Part shown: in pieces, positions 44,158 through 54,017 of the stretch | How the letters are laid out: every line of letters starts with the position of its first letter | Position numbering within the stretch: the first letter of the stretch is position 1 | Assembly: GCA_002842285.1 (NCBI GenBank) | Contig: PHCJ01000006.1 | Span: forward strand, 29,260 to 93,259 | DNA length: 64,000 nt | Direction of reading: 5' to 3' | Source: Betaproteobacteria bacterium HGW-Betaproteobacteria-22 | GTDB lineage: Bacteria; Pseudomonadota; Gammaproteobacteria; Burkholderiales; Methylophilaceae | Program-made: the position numbers and the translations under genes | Notes under the pieces: model-generated | Databases searched by the model: none | What the model was told of the DNA's origin: nothing | The model's input: only the letters and a program-made list of their open reading frames with translations

Positions 44158-45162
44158 ATGGCGGATAAATTTTTATCACAGGACGAAGTCGATGCCCTGC
44201 TTAAAGGGGTAGGAGGCGAAGCGGATGAGGATCAGCCTGCCGGTGAGGCAGAGAGTGTTCGTCCCTACAATATGGCCACGCAGGAGCGCATCGTGCGCGG
44301 CCGTATGCCTACGCTGGAAATTATCAATGAGCGTTTTGCACGTTTAGTGCGCATAGAGTTGTTTAATTTTCTGCGGCGCACGGTTGAGGTTTCTGTGGGA
44401 CCTGTGCGGATTACCAAGTACAGTGATTTCATCCGTAATCTTGTGGTGCCAACCAATCTGAATTTGGTGCAGGTCAAACCCCTGCGTGGTACTGCTCTAC
44501 TGGTGTTTGATCCTACCCTGGTTTTTTTGGTGGTAGACAATTTATTTGGGGGTGACGGACGTTTTCATACGCGTATCGAAGGCCGTGATTTTACGCAAAC
44601 CGAACAGCGTATTATTCAACGCATACTCAACATTGTGTTTGAAACCTATGCCAAGTCCTGGGAGCCTGTTTATCCGATTGAATTTGAGTATCTGCGCTCA
44701 GAAATGAACACGCAGTTTGCTAATGTAGCCACGCCTAATGAGGTGGTAGTCGTGGTTACTTTTAATGTGGAATTGGGACCTGCAAGCGGTGAAATTCACT
44801 TCTGCATGCCATACTCCATGGTGGAGCCGATCCGAGATCTACTGACTTCTCCATTGCAGGGTGAGGTGCTGGGCGCCGACAAGCGCTGGGTTAAGTTAAT
44901 GACGCAGCAGGTGCAGGCAGCCGAGATAGAGATTGTAGCCAACCTTGCTGAAGCAAAAATGCAATTGGGTGATGTGCTGAACATGAAAGTAGGCGATGTT
45001 ATTCCATTGAGCATTGATGAAAACATCGAAGCCAAGGTAGACGGTATTCCTGTGATGTCCTGTAAATATGGCCTGTTTAATGGTCAGTATGCATTACGGG
45101 TAGAAAAGCTTTTAAGATCGAACTCAACTGAATATATCAAAGGAGAACCCTATGGCGACTGA
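44158..45162 (+). CDS. fliM: Flagellar motor switch protein FliM
   Basis: A 334-aa C-ring protein. The N-terminal CheY-P-binding motif is LSQDEVDALLKG (about 5-16). The middle CheC-like domain starts TLEIINERFARLVRIELFNF, and the C-terminal SpoA domain includes VGDVIPLSIDENIEAKVDGI. The end overlaps the fliN start by 11 nt. Confidence 0.97.
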   Translation: MADKFLSQDEVDALLKGVGGEADEDQPAGEAESVRPYNMATQERIVRGRMPTLEIINERFARLVRIELFNFLRRTVEVSVGPVRITKYSDFIRNLVVPTNLNLVQVKPLRGTALLVFDPTLVFLVVDNLFGGDGRFHTRIEGRDFTQTEQRIIQRILNIVFETYAKSWEPVYPIEFEYLRSEMNTQFANVATPNEVVVVVTFNVELGPASGEIHFCMPYSMVEPIRDLLTSPLQGEVLGADKRWVKLMTQQVQAAEIEIVANLAEAKMQLGDVLNMKVGDVIPLSIDENIEAKVDGIPVMSCKYGLFNGQYALRVEKLLRSNSTEYIKGEPYGD

Positions 45163-45646
45163 TCCGGCCGACAATAGTGGCATAGAAACCATTGCAGAAG
45201 ACGACTGGGGTGCGGCAATGGCTGAGCAGAAGGCAAGCGAGGATGAGGGCGCAGGCACTGATGATTGGGGCGCTGCGATGGCTGAGCAGGCGAGCGCTGA
45301 GTCATCCATGTTGCAGGAAGGTGCCGGTGAGCAGGCGCAGGTTTTTACAGAATTTACAGCGAAGAACAAATTGCAGGAAACACAGAACGATATTGATTTT
45401 ATTTTGGACATTCCAGTTCAGCTTACGGTTGAATTAGGGCGTACTAAAATTGCAATCAAAAATCTATTGCAGTTGGCACAGGGTTCGGTTGTTGAACTGG
45501 ATGGCATGGCGGGCGAACCGATGGATGTGCTGGTAAACGGTTGTTTAATTGCGCAGGGTGAAGTGGTGGTAGTGAATGATAAATTCGGTATTCGCCTGAC
45601 AGACATTATCACACCCGCTGAGCGCATCCGAAAAATCAACCGCTAA
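45152..45646 (+). CDS. fliN: Flagellar motor switch protein FliN
   Basis: A 164-aa C-ring protein. The C-terminal SpoA domain reads DFILDIPVQLTVELGRTKIA, LAQGSVVELDGMAGEPMDVL and VNGCLIAQGEVVVVNDKFGI, then RLTDIITPAERI. The N-terminal extension holds two near-identical DDWGAAMAEQ segments (about residues 12-22 and 31-41), a short duplicated motif probably used to contact export or C-ring partners. AAAGGAG precedes the ATG. Confidence 0.96.
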   Translation: MATDPADNSGIETIAEDDWGAAMAEQKASEDEGAGTDDWGAAMAEQASAESSMLQEGAGEQAQVFTEFTAKNKLQETQNDIDFILDIPVQLTVELGRTKIAIKNLLQLAQGSVVELDGMAGEPMDVLVNGCLIAQGEVVVVNDKFGIRLTDIITPAERIRKINR

Positions 45647-45670
45647 CATTAAGCCACTTGAGTCCTGTAA

Positions 45671-46138
45671 ATGATTCCTATGAATAAATCGACTTCTCTA
45701 TTAACTCCATGTTGCTTTCTCTGCATCGCCTCTGCTGAAGCAGCCGAGACGGTGACCTCTCCCGCAGGCGGTATGGTAAAAATGGTGCTCGGGCTGATCG
45801 TGGTGCTAGGTATACTAGGAGTTTTAGCCTGGATGCTAAAGCGCATGGCGCCTGGCATCGGTAAACTGCAATCGGCAGTGCGCATAGTGGGCGGTGTGAG
45901 TGTCGGGACGCGTGAGCGCGTGGTGGTGGTGGAGATCGCTGATCGCTGGCTGGTCGTGGGCGTTGCCCCGGGGCAGGTGAGTGCACTCGCTAATTTGGAG
46001 GTGGACGAGTCATACAAACTGGCGCAGCGTGAACAAGAAACAGCATCGGGCGTGAGTCCGCTATCGTTAGCAAGCGCATTTTCCACTGCGTTAAAGCATT
46101 CTAAAAGTAAATTCGGTGTGAATGAACATGCAAAGTAG
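45671..46138 (+). CDS. fliO: Flagellar biosynthetic protein FliO
   Basis: A 155-aa small membrane protein. An N-terminal hydrophobic stretch may be a signal or membrane segment. A clear membrane helix follows ([20 protein letters not shown]), then a cytoplasmic domain with [20 protein letters not shown] and [14 protein letters not shown], the FliO pattern. It helps assemble FliP. It overlaps fliP by 17 nt. Confidence 0.9.
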   Translation: MIPMNKSTSLLTPCCFLCIASAEAAETVTSPAGGMVKMVLGLIVVLGILGVLAWMLKRMAPGIGKLQSAVRIVGGVSVGTRERVVVVEIADRWLVVGVAPGQVSALANLEVDESYKLAQREQETASGVSPLSLASAFSTALKHSKSKFGVNEHAK

Positions 46139-46886
46139 CAGAACCAAGGGCTTGGTTTTATTGATATCTATCGTGATCGCGCTGTTGCCTGCGATAGCCT
46201 CAGCTGAAAGCGGGTTGGCGTTAATAAACGCAACGCCAAGTGCTGGCGGTGGCCAAGATTATACGTTAAGTTTACAAACCCTGATTTTACTGACCTCGCT
46301 TAGCTTCTTGCCAGCGATATTGTTGATGATGACGGGCTTCACCCGCATCATTATCGTACTTTCACTATTGCGGCAGGCCTTGGGTACGCAATCTGCACCA
46401 CCGAATCAAGTGATGGTGGGGTTGGCATTGTTTTTGACTTTTTTTGTCATGTCGCCTGTGTTTGACAAGGTGTATGCGGATGCATACCAGCCGTTATCAG
46501 AAAATAAAATCACCATGCAGGAGGCGATGGACAAAGGCGTGGCACCGTTTAAAGAGTTTATGCTAAAGCAAACCAGAGAAGGCGATTTGGCTCTGTTTGT
46601 GAAAATGGCACAGATTGACCGTGTTGAAACGCCGGATCAGATCCCGCTCAAAGTACTGGTGCCTGCATTTGTAACAAGTGAACTTAAAACCGCATTCCAA
46701 ATCGGGTTTGCTATATTCATTCCATTTTTGATTATTGATATGGTAGTTGCCAGTGTGCTGATGTCGATGGGTATGATGATGGTGTCGCCCGTTATTGTAG
46801 CCTTGCCTTTTAAATTGATGTTATTTGTGCTCGTGGATGGTTGGCAACTATTGCTAGGCTCGCTAGTTGAGAGTTTTTATACGTAG
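46122..46886 (+). CDS. fliP: Flagellar export gate protein FliP
   Basis: A 254-aa core component of the type III export gate. A cleavable signal peptide ([20 protein letters not shown]) is followed by the family core: [70 protein letters not shown] and [15 protein letters not shown]. Length is as expected. Confidence 0.97.
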   Translation: MNMQSSRTKGLVLLISIVIALLPAIASAESGLALINATPSAGGGQDYTLSLQTLILLTSLSFLPAILLMMTGFTRIIIVLSLLRQALGTQSAPPNQVMVGLALFLTFFVMSPVFDKVYADAYQPLSENKITMQEAMDKGVAPFKEFMLKQTREGDLALFVKMAQIDRVETPDQIPLKVLVPAFVTSELKTAFQIGFAIFIPFLIIDMVVASVLMSMGMMMVSPVIVALPFKLMLFVLVDGWQLLLGSLVESFYT

Positions 46887-46924
46887 CGAGGCCACATGAA
46901 TCATCAAAAAGCAGGAGATATTGC

Positions 46925-47194
46925 ATGACCCCGGAAAGCGTGATGACATTAGGTAGAGAGGCGGTTGAAGTCACCTTGTTGATTTCAGCGCCCATTTTAT
47001 TAACGGTTCTGGTGATTGGTTTGTTAGTGAGTATTTTTCAGGCGGCTACTCAGATTAACGAGCAAACGCTATCGTTCATTCCAAAGCTGGTCGGTGTATT
47101 TATTGCCCTGCTGGTGGCAGGTTCCTGGATGCTCACCACGATGGTGGATTATATGCACGTGGTGTTTACCAGCATTCCTGCCATGGCAAATTAA
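46925..47194 (+). CDS. fliQ: Flagellar export gate protein FliQ
   Basis: An 89-aa protein with two membrane helices (LLISAPILLTVLVIGLLVSI and VGVFIALLVAGSWMLTTMVD), joined by FQAATQINEQTLSFIPKL, the conserved FliQ loop. AGGAG precedes the ATG. It lies 38 bp after fliP. Confidence 0.97.
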   Translation: MTPESVMTLGREAVEVTLLISAPILLTVLVIGLLVSIFQAATQINEQTLSFIPKLVGVFIALLVAGSWMLTTMVDYMHVVFTSIPAMAN

Positions 47195-47219
47195 TTAACC
47201 ATTACTGGTAGTTATCTGA

Positions 47220-48029
47220 ATGATTACAGTCAGCAGTGAATTACTACAAAGCTGGATAATCAGCCTGCTTTGGCCATTCACGCGTATTATGGCGACCATT
47301 TCCGTGGTCACTATTTTTAGTCATCGATCTGTTCCGCCTCAGGTTAAGCTGGGGCTTGGCCTGATGCTCACTATCATCATTGTGCCCACTATACCGGCTT
47401 TACCCCAGTTTGAGATTTTTTCACTACAGGGTTTGTTGATCTTGATTCAGCAGATCGCAATTGGCCTCGCTATAGGATTTAGCATGCGCCTGGTATTTGC
47501 GGCAGTAGATTTGGCAGGTCAGATGATAGGGATGAGCATGGGCCTAGGTTTTGCTTCATTTTTTGACCCGCAGACACAGGGGCAAACCACTTCAATTAAT
47601 CAGTTTCTAGTATTGCTGGCGATGCTCATTTTTTTGAGCCTTGATGGGCATTTGATTGTGGTGACAGCGCTTGCTAACAGTTTTATCACCATGCCTATTG
47701 TCATGAGTGGTGGTGGCATCGACCCTATGCAGGTGGCAAAGTGGGGCAGCATCATTTTTAGTGCAGGCTTAATGCTGGCCTTGCCTGCAATTGCTGCGCT
47801 GCTGATTGCAAATATGGCGTTGGGCATACTTACGCGTACGGCACCGCAGCTTAACCTGTTTGGTATTGGCTTTCCAATTACGTTGAGTATGGGCTTTATT
47901 GTGCTGGCGCTCTCATTGCCAAGTATGCTGCAGCCGATTCAAACTTTCATTACGCAGGGTGCCAACAATATGTATCAAATTGCACACCCTAAAGTTGAAA
48001 CACCTCAAACTGTCAAACCGGGCCAGTAA
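47220..48029 (+). CDS. fliR: Flagellar export gate protein FliR
   Basis: A 269-aa polytopic membrane protein of the export gate. Family segments include WPFTRIMATISVVTIFSHRS, FAAVDLAGQMIGMSMGLGFA, FDPQTQGQTTSINQFLVLLA and MALGILTRTAPQLNLFGIGF. It ends the fliLMNOPQR operon and converges on flgL. flhB, often next, is not here. Confidence 0.97.
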   Translation: MITVSSELLQSWIISLLWPFTRIMATISVVTIFSHRSVPPQVKLGLGLMLTIIIVPTIPALPQFEIFSLQGLLILIQQIAIGLAIGFSMRLVFAAVDLAGQMIGMSMGLGFASFFDPQTQGQTTSINQFLVLLAMLIFLSLDGHLIVVTALANSFITMPIVMSGGGIDPMQVAKWGSIIFSAGLMLALPAIAALLIANMALGILTRTAPQLNLFGIGFPITLSMGFIVLALSLPSMLQPIQTFITQGANNMYQIAHPKVETPQTVKPGQ

Positions 48030-48065
48030 AGTTCAGCCAGTTAAAGTTTAGCAGTTAAAGTTTAG
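48024..48065 (+). repeat. Tandem 14-bp repeat, three copies
   Basis: Two perfect copies of CAGTTAAAGTTTAG (48038-48051, 48052-48065) follow one degenerate copy, CAGTAAAGTTCAGC (48024-48037), which spans the fliR stop codon. It lies between the convergent fliR and flgL genes. The TAAAGTTT inside resembles a sigma-28 -35 half, but no -10 half follows. Confidence 0.85.
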
Positions 48066-48076
48066 AGAGATCAGAT

Positions 48077-48988
48077 TTAGATAAAATCAAACAAAGATAA
48101 GCCGGTAGTCTGAACAAAGGACTTTTGGGCGGCTTCCATAATCGTCATGTTTTTAGCGAGTTCAGACAAGGCTGACGCGTAATCCAGGTCTTGTAGTTCA
48201 GAAAGTGATTTACTGTATTGCAAGTCACGGTCTGAGCCGGCGATATCCAAGGCGTCCAGTTCATTAAGTCTAGAGCCTATTGCAGCACGGACTGTAAGCA
48301 CGTTATCTAATCCTGTCTGAATGCTGTTAATCCCGGTTGCAAGTCCCGCCGAGAACGCTGCCTGGGTTGCGGGCGTCAACGGCGTGTTTAATATATTCAC
48401 TAAATTTTGAAGTGTGGCAAAAATATCATTCCCGCCGTTTTGAAACACCTTGTCTCCTGTTACATTGACCGCCATCTGACGTTGTGTATCTACCTGAAGT
48501 AGTTGTTCATTGCTGTCGCCAACATAGCTGGCACCACCGGCGTTTGCAATAAACGGTTTGCTGTCAGTTTTAAAGCCTGCGTAAAGATAATCACCTGCGG
48601 CATCCTTAGTGTTAGCGAGGCCGATCAATGCTTCAAGGGTGTTATTCAGATCTGCCGCAATAAACCCACGCTCCTGGTCTGAAAAAGCACCATTGCCTGC
48701 GGCAACCAAAGAGGAGTGAACAGAAACCAGTGCATTGGTGACGCTAGTCAGGTTGGATTCCAGCGTATTGAGTTTGAGCTGTGCTGTTTGGCGTGTATCT
48801 GAAAACTTAGCATTAACGCTTTGGGCGTGCGAGATTTCTAAAGCACGGGCAGCCGCTACCGGGTCATCTGCAGGTGTGCTTATGCGGCGACCGGTTGAGA
48901 TCTGCTGTTGCAGTTTGGCTTGTTCAAACTGCAGATTGTTGATTTTGTTGATGCCTGACTGATATATAGTATTAGTGCTGATACGCAT
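48077..48988 (-). CDS. flgL: Flagellar hook-associated protein FlgL (HAP3)
   Basis: A 303-aa hook-filament junction protein, flagellin-like at both ends: MRISTNTIYQSGINKINNLQ and QQISTGRRISTPADDPVAAA at the N-terminus, LQDLDYASALSELAKNMTIM and AAQKSFVQTTGLSLFDFI at the C-terminus. It is the last gene of flgBCDEFGHIJKL, 21 bp after flgK. Confidence 0.97.
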   Translation of the reverse strand: MRISTNTIYQSGINKINNLQFEQAKLQQQISTGRRISTPADDPVAAARALEISHAQSVNAKFSDTRQTAQLKLNTLESNLTSVTNALVSVHSSLVAAGNGAFSDQERGFIAADLNNTLEALIGLANTKDAAGDYLYAGFKTDSKPFIANAGGASYVGDSNEQLLQVDTQRQMAVNVTGDKVFQNGGNDIFATLQNLVNILNTPLTPATQAAFSAGLATGINSIQTGLDNVLTVRAAIGSRLNELDALDIAGSDRDLQYSKSLSELQDLDYASALSELAKNMTIMEAAQKSFVQTTGLSLFDFI

Positions 48989-49009
48989 GATGATATCCTT
49001 AACGACAGA

Positions 49010-50926
49010 CTAATTACCTAGTTGTAATAGCACGTCAAATAATTGGCTGGCAATCTGCATCAGTTTCCCAGCAGCCTGGTACGACTGCTGATAACGAATC
49101 AGGTTGGTTGCTTCTTCATCCAGATTTACACCTGATTCAGCCTGTACAGCTGCTGTGGTTTGTTCTAACACCTGTGCCTCAGCGGTGTTTAGAATGTCAA
49201 GCTCACGTGTCTTATTGCCCACATTGTTGACGATGAGCCCGAATGTTTCGGAAAAACTCTTATTACCTGAAACAGTTTTTGCATTCTGGAGTGATGCCAG
49301 CAAAAGACCATTGCGGTTATCCCCGGGGCCGTTAAAAGTACCCGGTGTAATGGTAAATGTATCACCTGCCGCAGGTGTGCCAGTAATGCTGAATCTAATG
49401 CCTTGCGTAGTGATGACGGCACCATTGTCTATAGTGACCTGGTCGCCAGGGTTGTATTCCGTAGTGACGCCATTTAGGGTGACGGTCACGGGCGCGCCGG
49501 CAACAAATCCGGGTGGATTGAAAGTGAAGCTCAGTGGTGTCGCCAAGGGCGAGCTTGCATAAGTGCTGGTGGCAGTTGGCGCGCTGATGCTGGCTGTGGT
49601 TGAACTTGTGCTTGCGGTGATGGCGGGTCCGCCAACAGCAAGTTTGTTTGGGTCGGTGATTGATAACTGTATGCGCCCGGCTGCCTGCTGGGTCGGTCTA
49701 ATTACGTAGTTGTCGCCTGCCTGAATTGTGCCTGACGCGAGCGTAAAGTTGATGCCATCTATGGTTTGAGGCAGGCTTGCGAAAGTTTGCGTGGTCACAT
49801 CACTTAGCCGTGTAATGTTGTAATTGGCGCCATCAAACTCCAGACGGTAGTCACTGGCGGTAATGGCTGCCGCGTTCTGAATCTTACTGGTAATGACAGC
49901 GTTGCCGGTGTTGTTGGCATTGGCGCTTACCGCAGGATCTGGGATACTGAATAAAGCACCGCCTAAATTTCCATTTATGTCAAAACCTGCGCGATGTTGT
50001 GCATTAAATGTTTCCGCTATGGTAACAGCCAGTTGGCCTATCTGATTTTGAATCGGATCTAATGATTCTGCACGAAACTGAATCAAACCACCTAAAGCAC
50101 CGCCTGTTAAGCTACTTGGCCCTAGTACTGTGACCTTGCCCTGCGTTTGGTAGGCAACCTCTGTACGCGAAGGATCAGTGGGTGAGGACGCAGGTACGAG
50201 CTGAAATGTTTCTTTACCCACAACTAAAGGTAAGCCGTTTCCTACAAAAATATTGTAGCTACCTTGCCCTTGTGGAATAACAGTTGTTTTGATTTGTTTG
50301 CTTAATTCCAATACAAGCTGGTCGCGTTGGTCAAGCAGATCGTTGGGTGTGTTGCCATCCGCGCTGACGGCTTTCTCAATCACATCGTTCAGATTGGCAA
50401 TTTGCCTGGCATAGGTATTAACCAGCCCTACGCTGGTAGTGATTTGCGTATTAACGCCTTCTTGAAGTTGATTTAATCGGTCACTGGTGCTTTGGAAGCG
50501 ACTCACAAGCGATTGCGTAGTAGAAAGTGTAGATTGACGGGTTGCTGTGTCACTAGGGTTCGCACTTAAATCTTGCAAGCCACCAAAAAACGCGCTCATG
50601 GCAGGGTTTAATCCTGCGGTAGGGTCTGAAAGCATGTTGTTGATTGTGCCTAGCTCACGGCTATAAGTGGCCATTGCGGAACTGCTGGCCTGGCTTCTTA
50701 CCATTTGCGCAGCTAAAATGTTATTGAAAACACGCGTCACACCAGCGATTTCCGCACCTTGTCCTACAAAGCCAAAGCCAAAATTCTGTGATTGCGCTGC
50801 CGCCTGCACAACGACCTGTCTGGAGTAGCCCGGTGTGTTTGCATTGGCTATATTGTGCCCGGTCGTCGCAAGCCCTACCTGCGCTGCAGCGAGGGCACTT
50901 TTTCCGATGTTTAGTATATTACTCAT
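49010..50926 (-). CDS. flgK: Flagellar hook-associated protein FlgK (HAP1)
   Basis: A 638-aa hook-filament junction protein. The N-terminal rod/hook signature is IGKSALAAAQVGLATTGHNI followed by ANANTPGYSRQ, and the C-terminal D0 helix is GVNLDEEATNLIRYQQSYQA ending QLFDVLLQLGN. The long middle (about 320-540) is Thr/Ser/Ala-rich, giving a larger D2 region than in enteric FlgK. It lies 83 bp after flgJ. Confidence 0.96.
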   Translation of the reverse strand: MSNILNIGKSALAAAQVGLATTGHNIANANTPGYSRQVVVQAAAQSQNFGFGFVGQGAEIAGVTRVFNNILAAQMVRSQASSSAMATYSRELGTINNMLSDPTAGLNPAMSAFFGGLQDLSANPSDTATRQSTLSTTQSLVSRFQSTSDRLNQLQEGVNTQITTSVGLVNTYARQIANLNDVIEKAVSADGNTPNDLLDQRDQLVLELSKQIKTTVIPQGQGSYNIFVGNGLPLVVGKETFQLVPASSPTDPSRTEVAYQTQGKVTVLGPSSLTGGALGGLIQFRAESLDPIQNQIGQLAVTIAETFNAQHRAGFDINGNLGGALFSIPDPAVSANANNTGNAVITSKIQNAAAITASDYRLEFDGANYNITRLSDVTTQTFASLPQTIDGINFTLASGTIQAGDNYVIRPTQQAAGRIQLSITDPNKLAVGGPAITASTSSTTASISAPTATSTYASSPLATPLSFTFNPPGFVAGAPVTVTLNGVTTEYNPGDQVTIDNGAVITTQGIRFSITGTPAAGDTFTITPGTFNGPGDNRNGLLLASLQNAKTVSGNKSFSETFGLIVNNVGNKTRELDILNTAEAQVLEQTTAAVQAESGVNLDEEATNLIRYQQSYQAAGKLMQIASQLFDVLLQLGN

Positions 50927-51008
50927 GATAATGACTCATTTCTACCAACCCCTTACATTGCATGTCGGCATAAATCAGTAAAACTTTAGCCTTTGCATCC
51001 ATTAATTT

Positions 51009-52007
51009 CTATAAATCAGGCGCTAGCTTGTCAATGACACTCGCTAACTTTATAGCATAATCAGGATCGGTCGCATAGCCAGCCTTTTGCATGGCCTGTG
51101 CGTAGTTGTTCGCGTTATTGAGGTTTTCCAGTACATTTTGATAACGTGGATTGTTGCGCATGAGGTTCGCAAAATCTTTAAATGAATCAGCATAACTATC
51201 GTAAGCGCGGAATTTTTCTATACGTTTTTGTTTGATGCCATTGATATATTCAGTGGTCATGGCATCAACGGTTTTTCCATTCCAGCTGCCCGTGGCCTTG
51301 ATGCCAAACAAGTTATAGCTATTTGTGCCATCGATCCCTTTAAGCTCGCGTCTACCCCAGCCACTTTCTAGTGCAGCTTGACCTAACATGAGGTGGCTGG
51401 GAATACCTGTGGCCTGACTGGCGATTTCGGCATGCGGCGTCATGCGGTCTTTAAAGTCGGCAACTGTGGGGTTGTTATTCGTGGTGCCGTCATTCAAGGT
51501 CTTGAGTTTTATTGAAGCACCATTGGCGGCATGATTGCTGGTAGGGTTTTTTTGGGTGCCGGATAAAATATGATTTAAAAACGGGTTGTCAGTCAAACTG
51601 GTCCCGCTGGATGCGGGCGGGCTGTTATCGGGGGGGGCGTTGCTCACGGCTTGCGCTAGATTGCCGCTAATGTCATAACTACCTTTGGTAAGCTGTCGCG
51701 CAAGCACATCTGCTAGCCCGAGTCCTTTTGCTGCAAGGTTGTTGGTTAATTGCTGGTCTAACATGGAAGTAAAAGTGCGTGTTTGATCATTATCAAACAT
51801 GCTGTCTTGCGGCGTTGCTTCACGCATGCTTTTGAGCATCATGTTCATGAAAATGGCTTCAAACTGTTTGGCTACGCCTTTAATGGCTTCCGGCGATTGT
51901 TCTCTTGCAGCCTGTTTTAGCTGGTTAAGGCTGTTGCTGTCGAAAGCGACGCCAACAGACAAGTCAGCGCCAGGCATGGTGTTAATGTTGTTCGCATTGA
52001 TATTCAT
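51009..52007 (-). CDS. flgJ: Flagellar rod assembly protein / muramidase FlgJ
   Basis: A 332-aa two-domain FlgJ. The N-terminal rod-cap part (about 25-110) has GVAKQFEAIFMNMMLKSMRE and DQQLTNNLAAKGLGLADVLA. After a Pro/Ser/Asn-rich linker, the C-terminal glucosaminidase-type hydrolase (about 185-332) has ATGIPSHLMLGQAALESGWG with the catalytic Glu, and NLFGIKATGSWNGKTVDAMT. It opens peptidoglycan for rod passage. It is dual-domain, as in beta- and gammaproteobacteria. Confidence 0.95.
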   Translation of the reverse strand: MNINANNINTMPGADLSVGVAFDSNSLNQLKQAAREQSPEAIKGVAKQFEAIFMNMMLKSMREATPQDSMFDNDQTRTFTSMLDQQLTNNLAAKGLGLADVLARQLTKGSYDISGNLAQAVSNAPPDNSPPASSGTSLTDNPFLNHILSGTQKNPTSNHAANGASIKLKTLNDGTTNNNPTVADFKDRMTPHAEIASQATGIPSHLMLGQAALESGWGRRELKGIDGTNSYNLFGIKATGSWNGKTVDAMTTEYINGIKQKRIEKFRAYDSYADSFKDFANLMRNNPRYQNVLENLNNANNYAQAMQKAGYATDPDYAIKLASVIDKLAPDL

Positions 52008-52034
52008 GATATAGGTAATTTTTGATAAACGCGT

Positions 52035-53162
52035 TTAGATAACTTCCAGCTCAGCGCGTAATGAACCTGCTGCTTTCATAGCCTGCAATATGGCAAGTAA
52101 ATCCTGTGGTGTGGCGCCGATTGCATTAAGCGCTTTTACCACATCTGATAAATTAGCCCCTGCGTTGAGTTTGACTACTTTTCCAGGTTCTTTGTTGATG
52201 TCGATTTCTGAGCGCGCGGTAGATATGGTTTGTCCGGTGGAAAGTGCGCCAGGCTGGCTAATCACAGGTTCAGTGTTGATGGTGACTGTTAAGTTGCCAT
52301 GTGAAACCGCCACGCTCTCTAAAGATACGGCTTGATTCATCACTACAGAACCAGTGCGCGCGTTGACGATTACCTTGGCAAGGCCAGTGGCAGGTGCGAC
52401 GTTAAGGCTTTCAAGTGCTGCTAAAAATGCAACCCGATTCATGCTGCTCGGTGCCTGTACCTGTATCACCCGGCCATTTTGAGCAAATGCTGTGTTTTGC
52501 CCGAATTGCTTATTAATGGCTTCTACCACAAGGGCTGCGGTAGAAAAGTCAGATTCTTTCAGTTCAAGATTGATGTTGCTATTTTGATTGATGTTGCTTG
52601 CAACGCTGCGCTCGACAGTCGCCCCTGCACTGATTCTGCCAACGCTTAAGTGGTTGACCTGGGTTTGTGCGCCATTGGCGGATGCGCCCACGCCGCCCAC
52701 TACCAGGCTGCCTTGTGCCATCGCGTAGATCTGGCCATCGGCACCTTTGAGCGGCGTCATTAACAATGTGCCGCCACGCAAACTTTTTGCGTTACCCATG
52801 GAGGATACCGTGACATCCAGCCCCTGTCCTGGTTGTGCAAACGCGGGTAGGTTGGTTGTGACCATCACAGCCGCTACATTTTTAAGTTGCAGGTTTGTGC
52901 CTTGCGGTAGATTAACCCCCATCTGCTGCATCATGCTGATAATGCTTTGTACGGTGAACGGCGTTTGTGTTGTTTGGTCACCTGTGCCGTCCAATCCGAC
53001 CACTAAGCCGTAGCCTATGAGTTGGTTTGACCTGACTCCCTGGATTGTTGCAAGGTCTTTAAGGCGCTCAGCGTATACAGGCTGAAATGCCAATGCGCCG
53101 CAAATGAGTAGGGCGCTTAGTTTACTTAATTGAGAAATCAGGTAATTAGCCAGGTTTTGCAT
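52035..53162 (-). CDS. flgI: Flagellar P-ring protein FlgI
   Basis: A 375-aa periplasmic ring protein. A signal peptide (LSALLICGALAFQPVYA) is followed by the family N-terminus RLKDLATIQGVRSNQLIGYG, with LTNAR-like VIVNARTGSVVMNQAVSLES later and GATPQDLLAILQAMKAAGSL near the end. AAGG lies 8 bases before ATG 53162; GTG 53171 is in frame but touches that site. Confidence 0.96.
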   Translation of the reverse strand: MQNLANYLISQLSKLSALLICGALAFQPVYAERLKDLATIQGVRSNQLIGYGLVVGLDGTGDQTTQTPFTVQSIISMMQQMGVNLPQGTNLQLKNVAAVMVTTNLPAFAQPGQGLDVTVSSMGNAKSLRGGTLLMTPLKGADGQIYAMAQGSLVVGGVGASANGAQTQVNHLSVGRISAGATVERSVASNINQNSNINLELKESDFSTAALVVEAINKQFGQNTAFAQNGRVIQVQAPSSMNRVAFLAALESLNVAPATGLAKVIVNARTGSVVMNQAVSLESVAVSHGNLTVTINTEPVISQPGALSTGQTISTARSEIDINKEPGKVVKLNAGANLSDVVKALNAIGATPQDLLAILQAMKAAGSLRAELEVI

Positions 53163-53208
53163 TTGTTTCACCTTTGTTACTTTCCGTATGTGCTGATGCC
53201 GTATGTAT

Positions 53209-53973
53209 TTACCATGGGCTCATACTGAGAAAGAATCTTGCAAAAATTGAAGCGATCTGCGCACCATCAATTTTACTGTTGGTTCTATATTCAATACGTG
53301 CATCAGCCACTTTGGTTGAAGGCACAAAATTGCCTTGCGTGATGGTGTCAGGATTAACCACGCCAGAAAAGCGCACAAACTCGGTGCCTTTATCTAAACC
53401 GATTTGTTTTTCACCGCTCACCAATAAATTGCCATTTGGCAACACTTCGATAACTGTGGCGGTAATTGCGCCGTTAAATCGATTACTTGCATTCGCGTTG
53501 GCATCATCCTCATAGGAATTTGATCCGCTCGCAGAAAAACTGGTTAAATTGCCAAAAGGTAATTTTGACAATAATCCGCCAGTCACCGTAACATTATCTT
53601 TCAAGGTGGCATCTGTATTAAAGCTTGCATCCCCTTTTTTGCTGGCGTCACTGGCATTGGCCTTGGTCGCGGTAGTGTTTTCAATGATATTGATGGTTAA
53701 AATATCACCTACAAAGCGCGGACGCCTGTCTTCAAACATCGGGCGGTAAGACGCGGTATTGAAGATGCCGCCATTGTTAGCTTCTGCATGCGGGTTTACG
53801 GGTGTCTTTGCCGTAGTGGGTTGTTGTACAATCGAGCTAGGCGTGATGGCGCAGCCAGTGCTGATTAGCATGGTAAGGCATAGGCCAACGACAGTAATGC
53901 TGGCACTTGTTTTAGAGAATCTGGCGACTTCTGGCTTGATGTCCTGTCGATTGCAGTCAATTGTATTTAACAT
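53209..53973 (-). CDS. flgH: Flagellar L-ring lipoprotein FlgH
   Basis: A 254-aa outer-membrane ring lipoprotein. A hydrophobic signal ends in STGC, the lipobox-like site, unusually far in (Cys near residue 41). Family motifs are RRPRFVGDILTINIIENTTA, LPFGNLTSFSASGSNSYEDD, VLPNGNLLVSGEKQIGLDKG and VVNPDTITQGNFVPSTKVAD. ATG 53973 is chosen for AGGAG 5 bases upstream rather than the ORF start at 54003. The C-terminal ARFFLSMSPW is typical. Confidence 0.95.
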   Translation of the reverse strand: MLNTIDCNRQDIKPEVARFSKTSASITVVGLCLTMLISTGCAITPSSIVQQPTTAKTPVNPHAEANNGGIFNTASYRPMFEDRRPRFVGDILTINIIENTTATKANASDASKKGDASFNTDATLKDNVTVTGGLLSKLPFGNLTSFSASGSNSYEDDANANASNRFNGAITATVIEVLPNGNLLVSGEKQIGLDKGTEFVRFSGVVNPDTITQGNFVPSTKVADARIEYRTNSKIDGAQIASIFARFFLSMSPW

Positions 53974-54017
53974 GGCGACTCCTAAATTCATCCTAAACTT
54001 CACGCGTCATTCAATCG

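Noticed and set aside
49104..49562. 152-codon plus-strand frame inside flgK
   Set aside because: Antisense shadow of the low-complexity middle of flgK.
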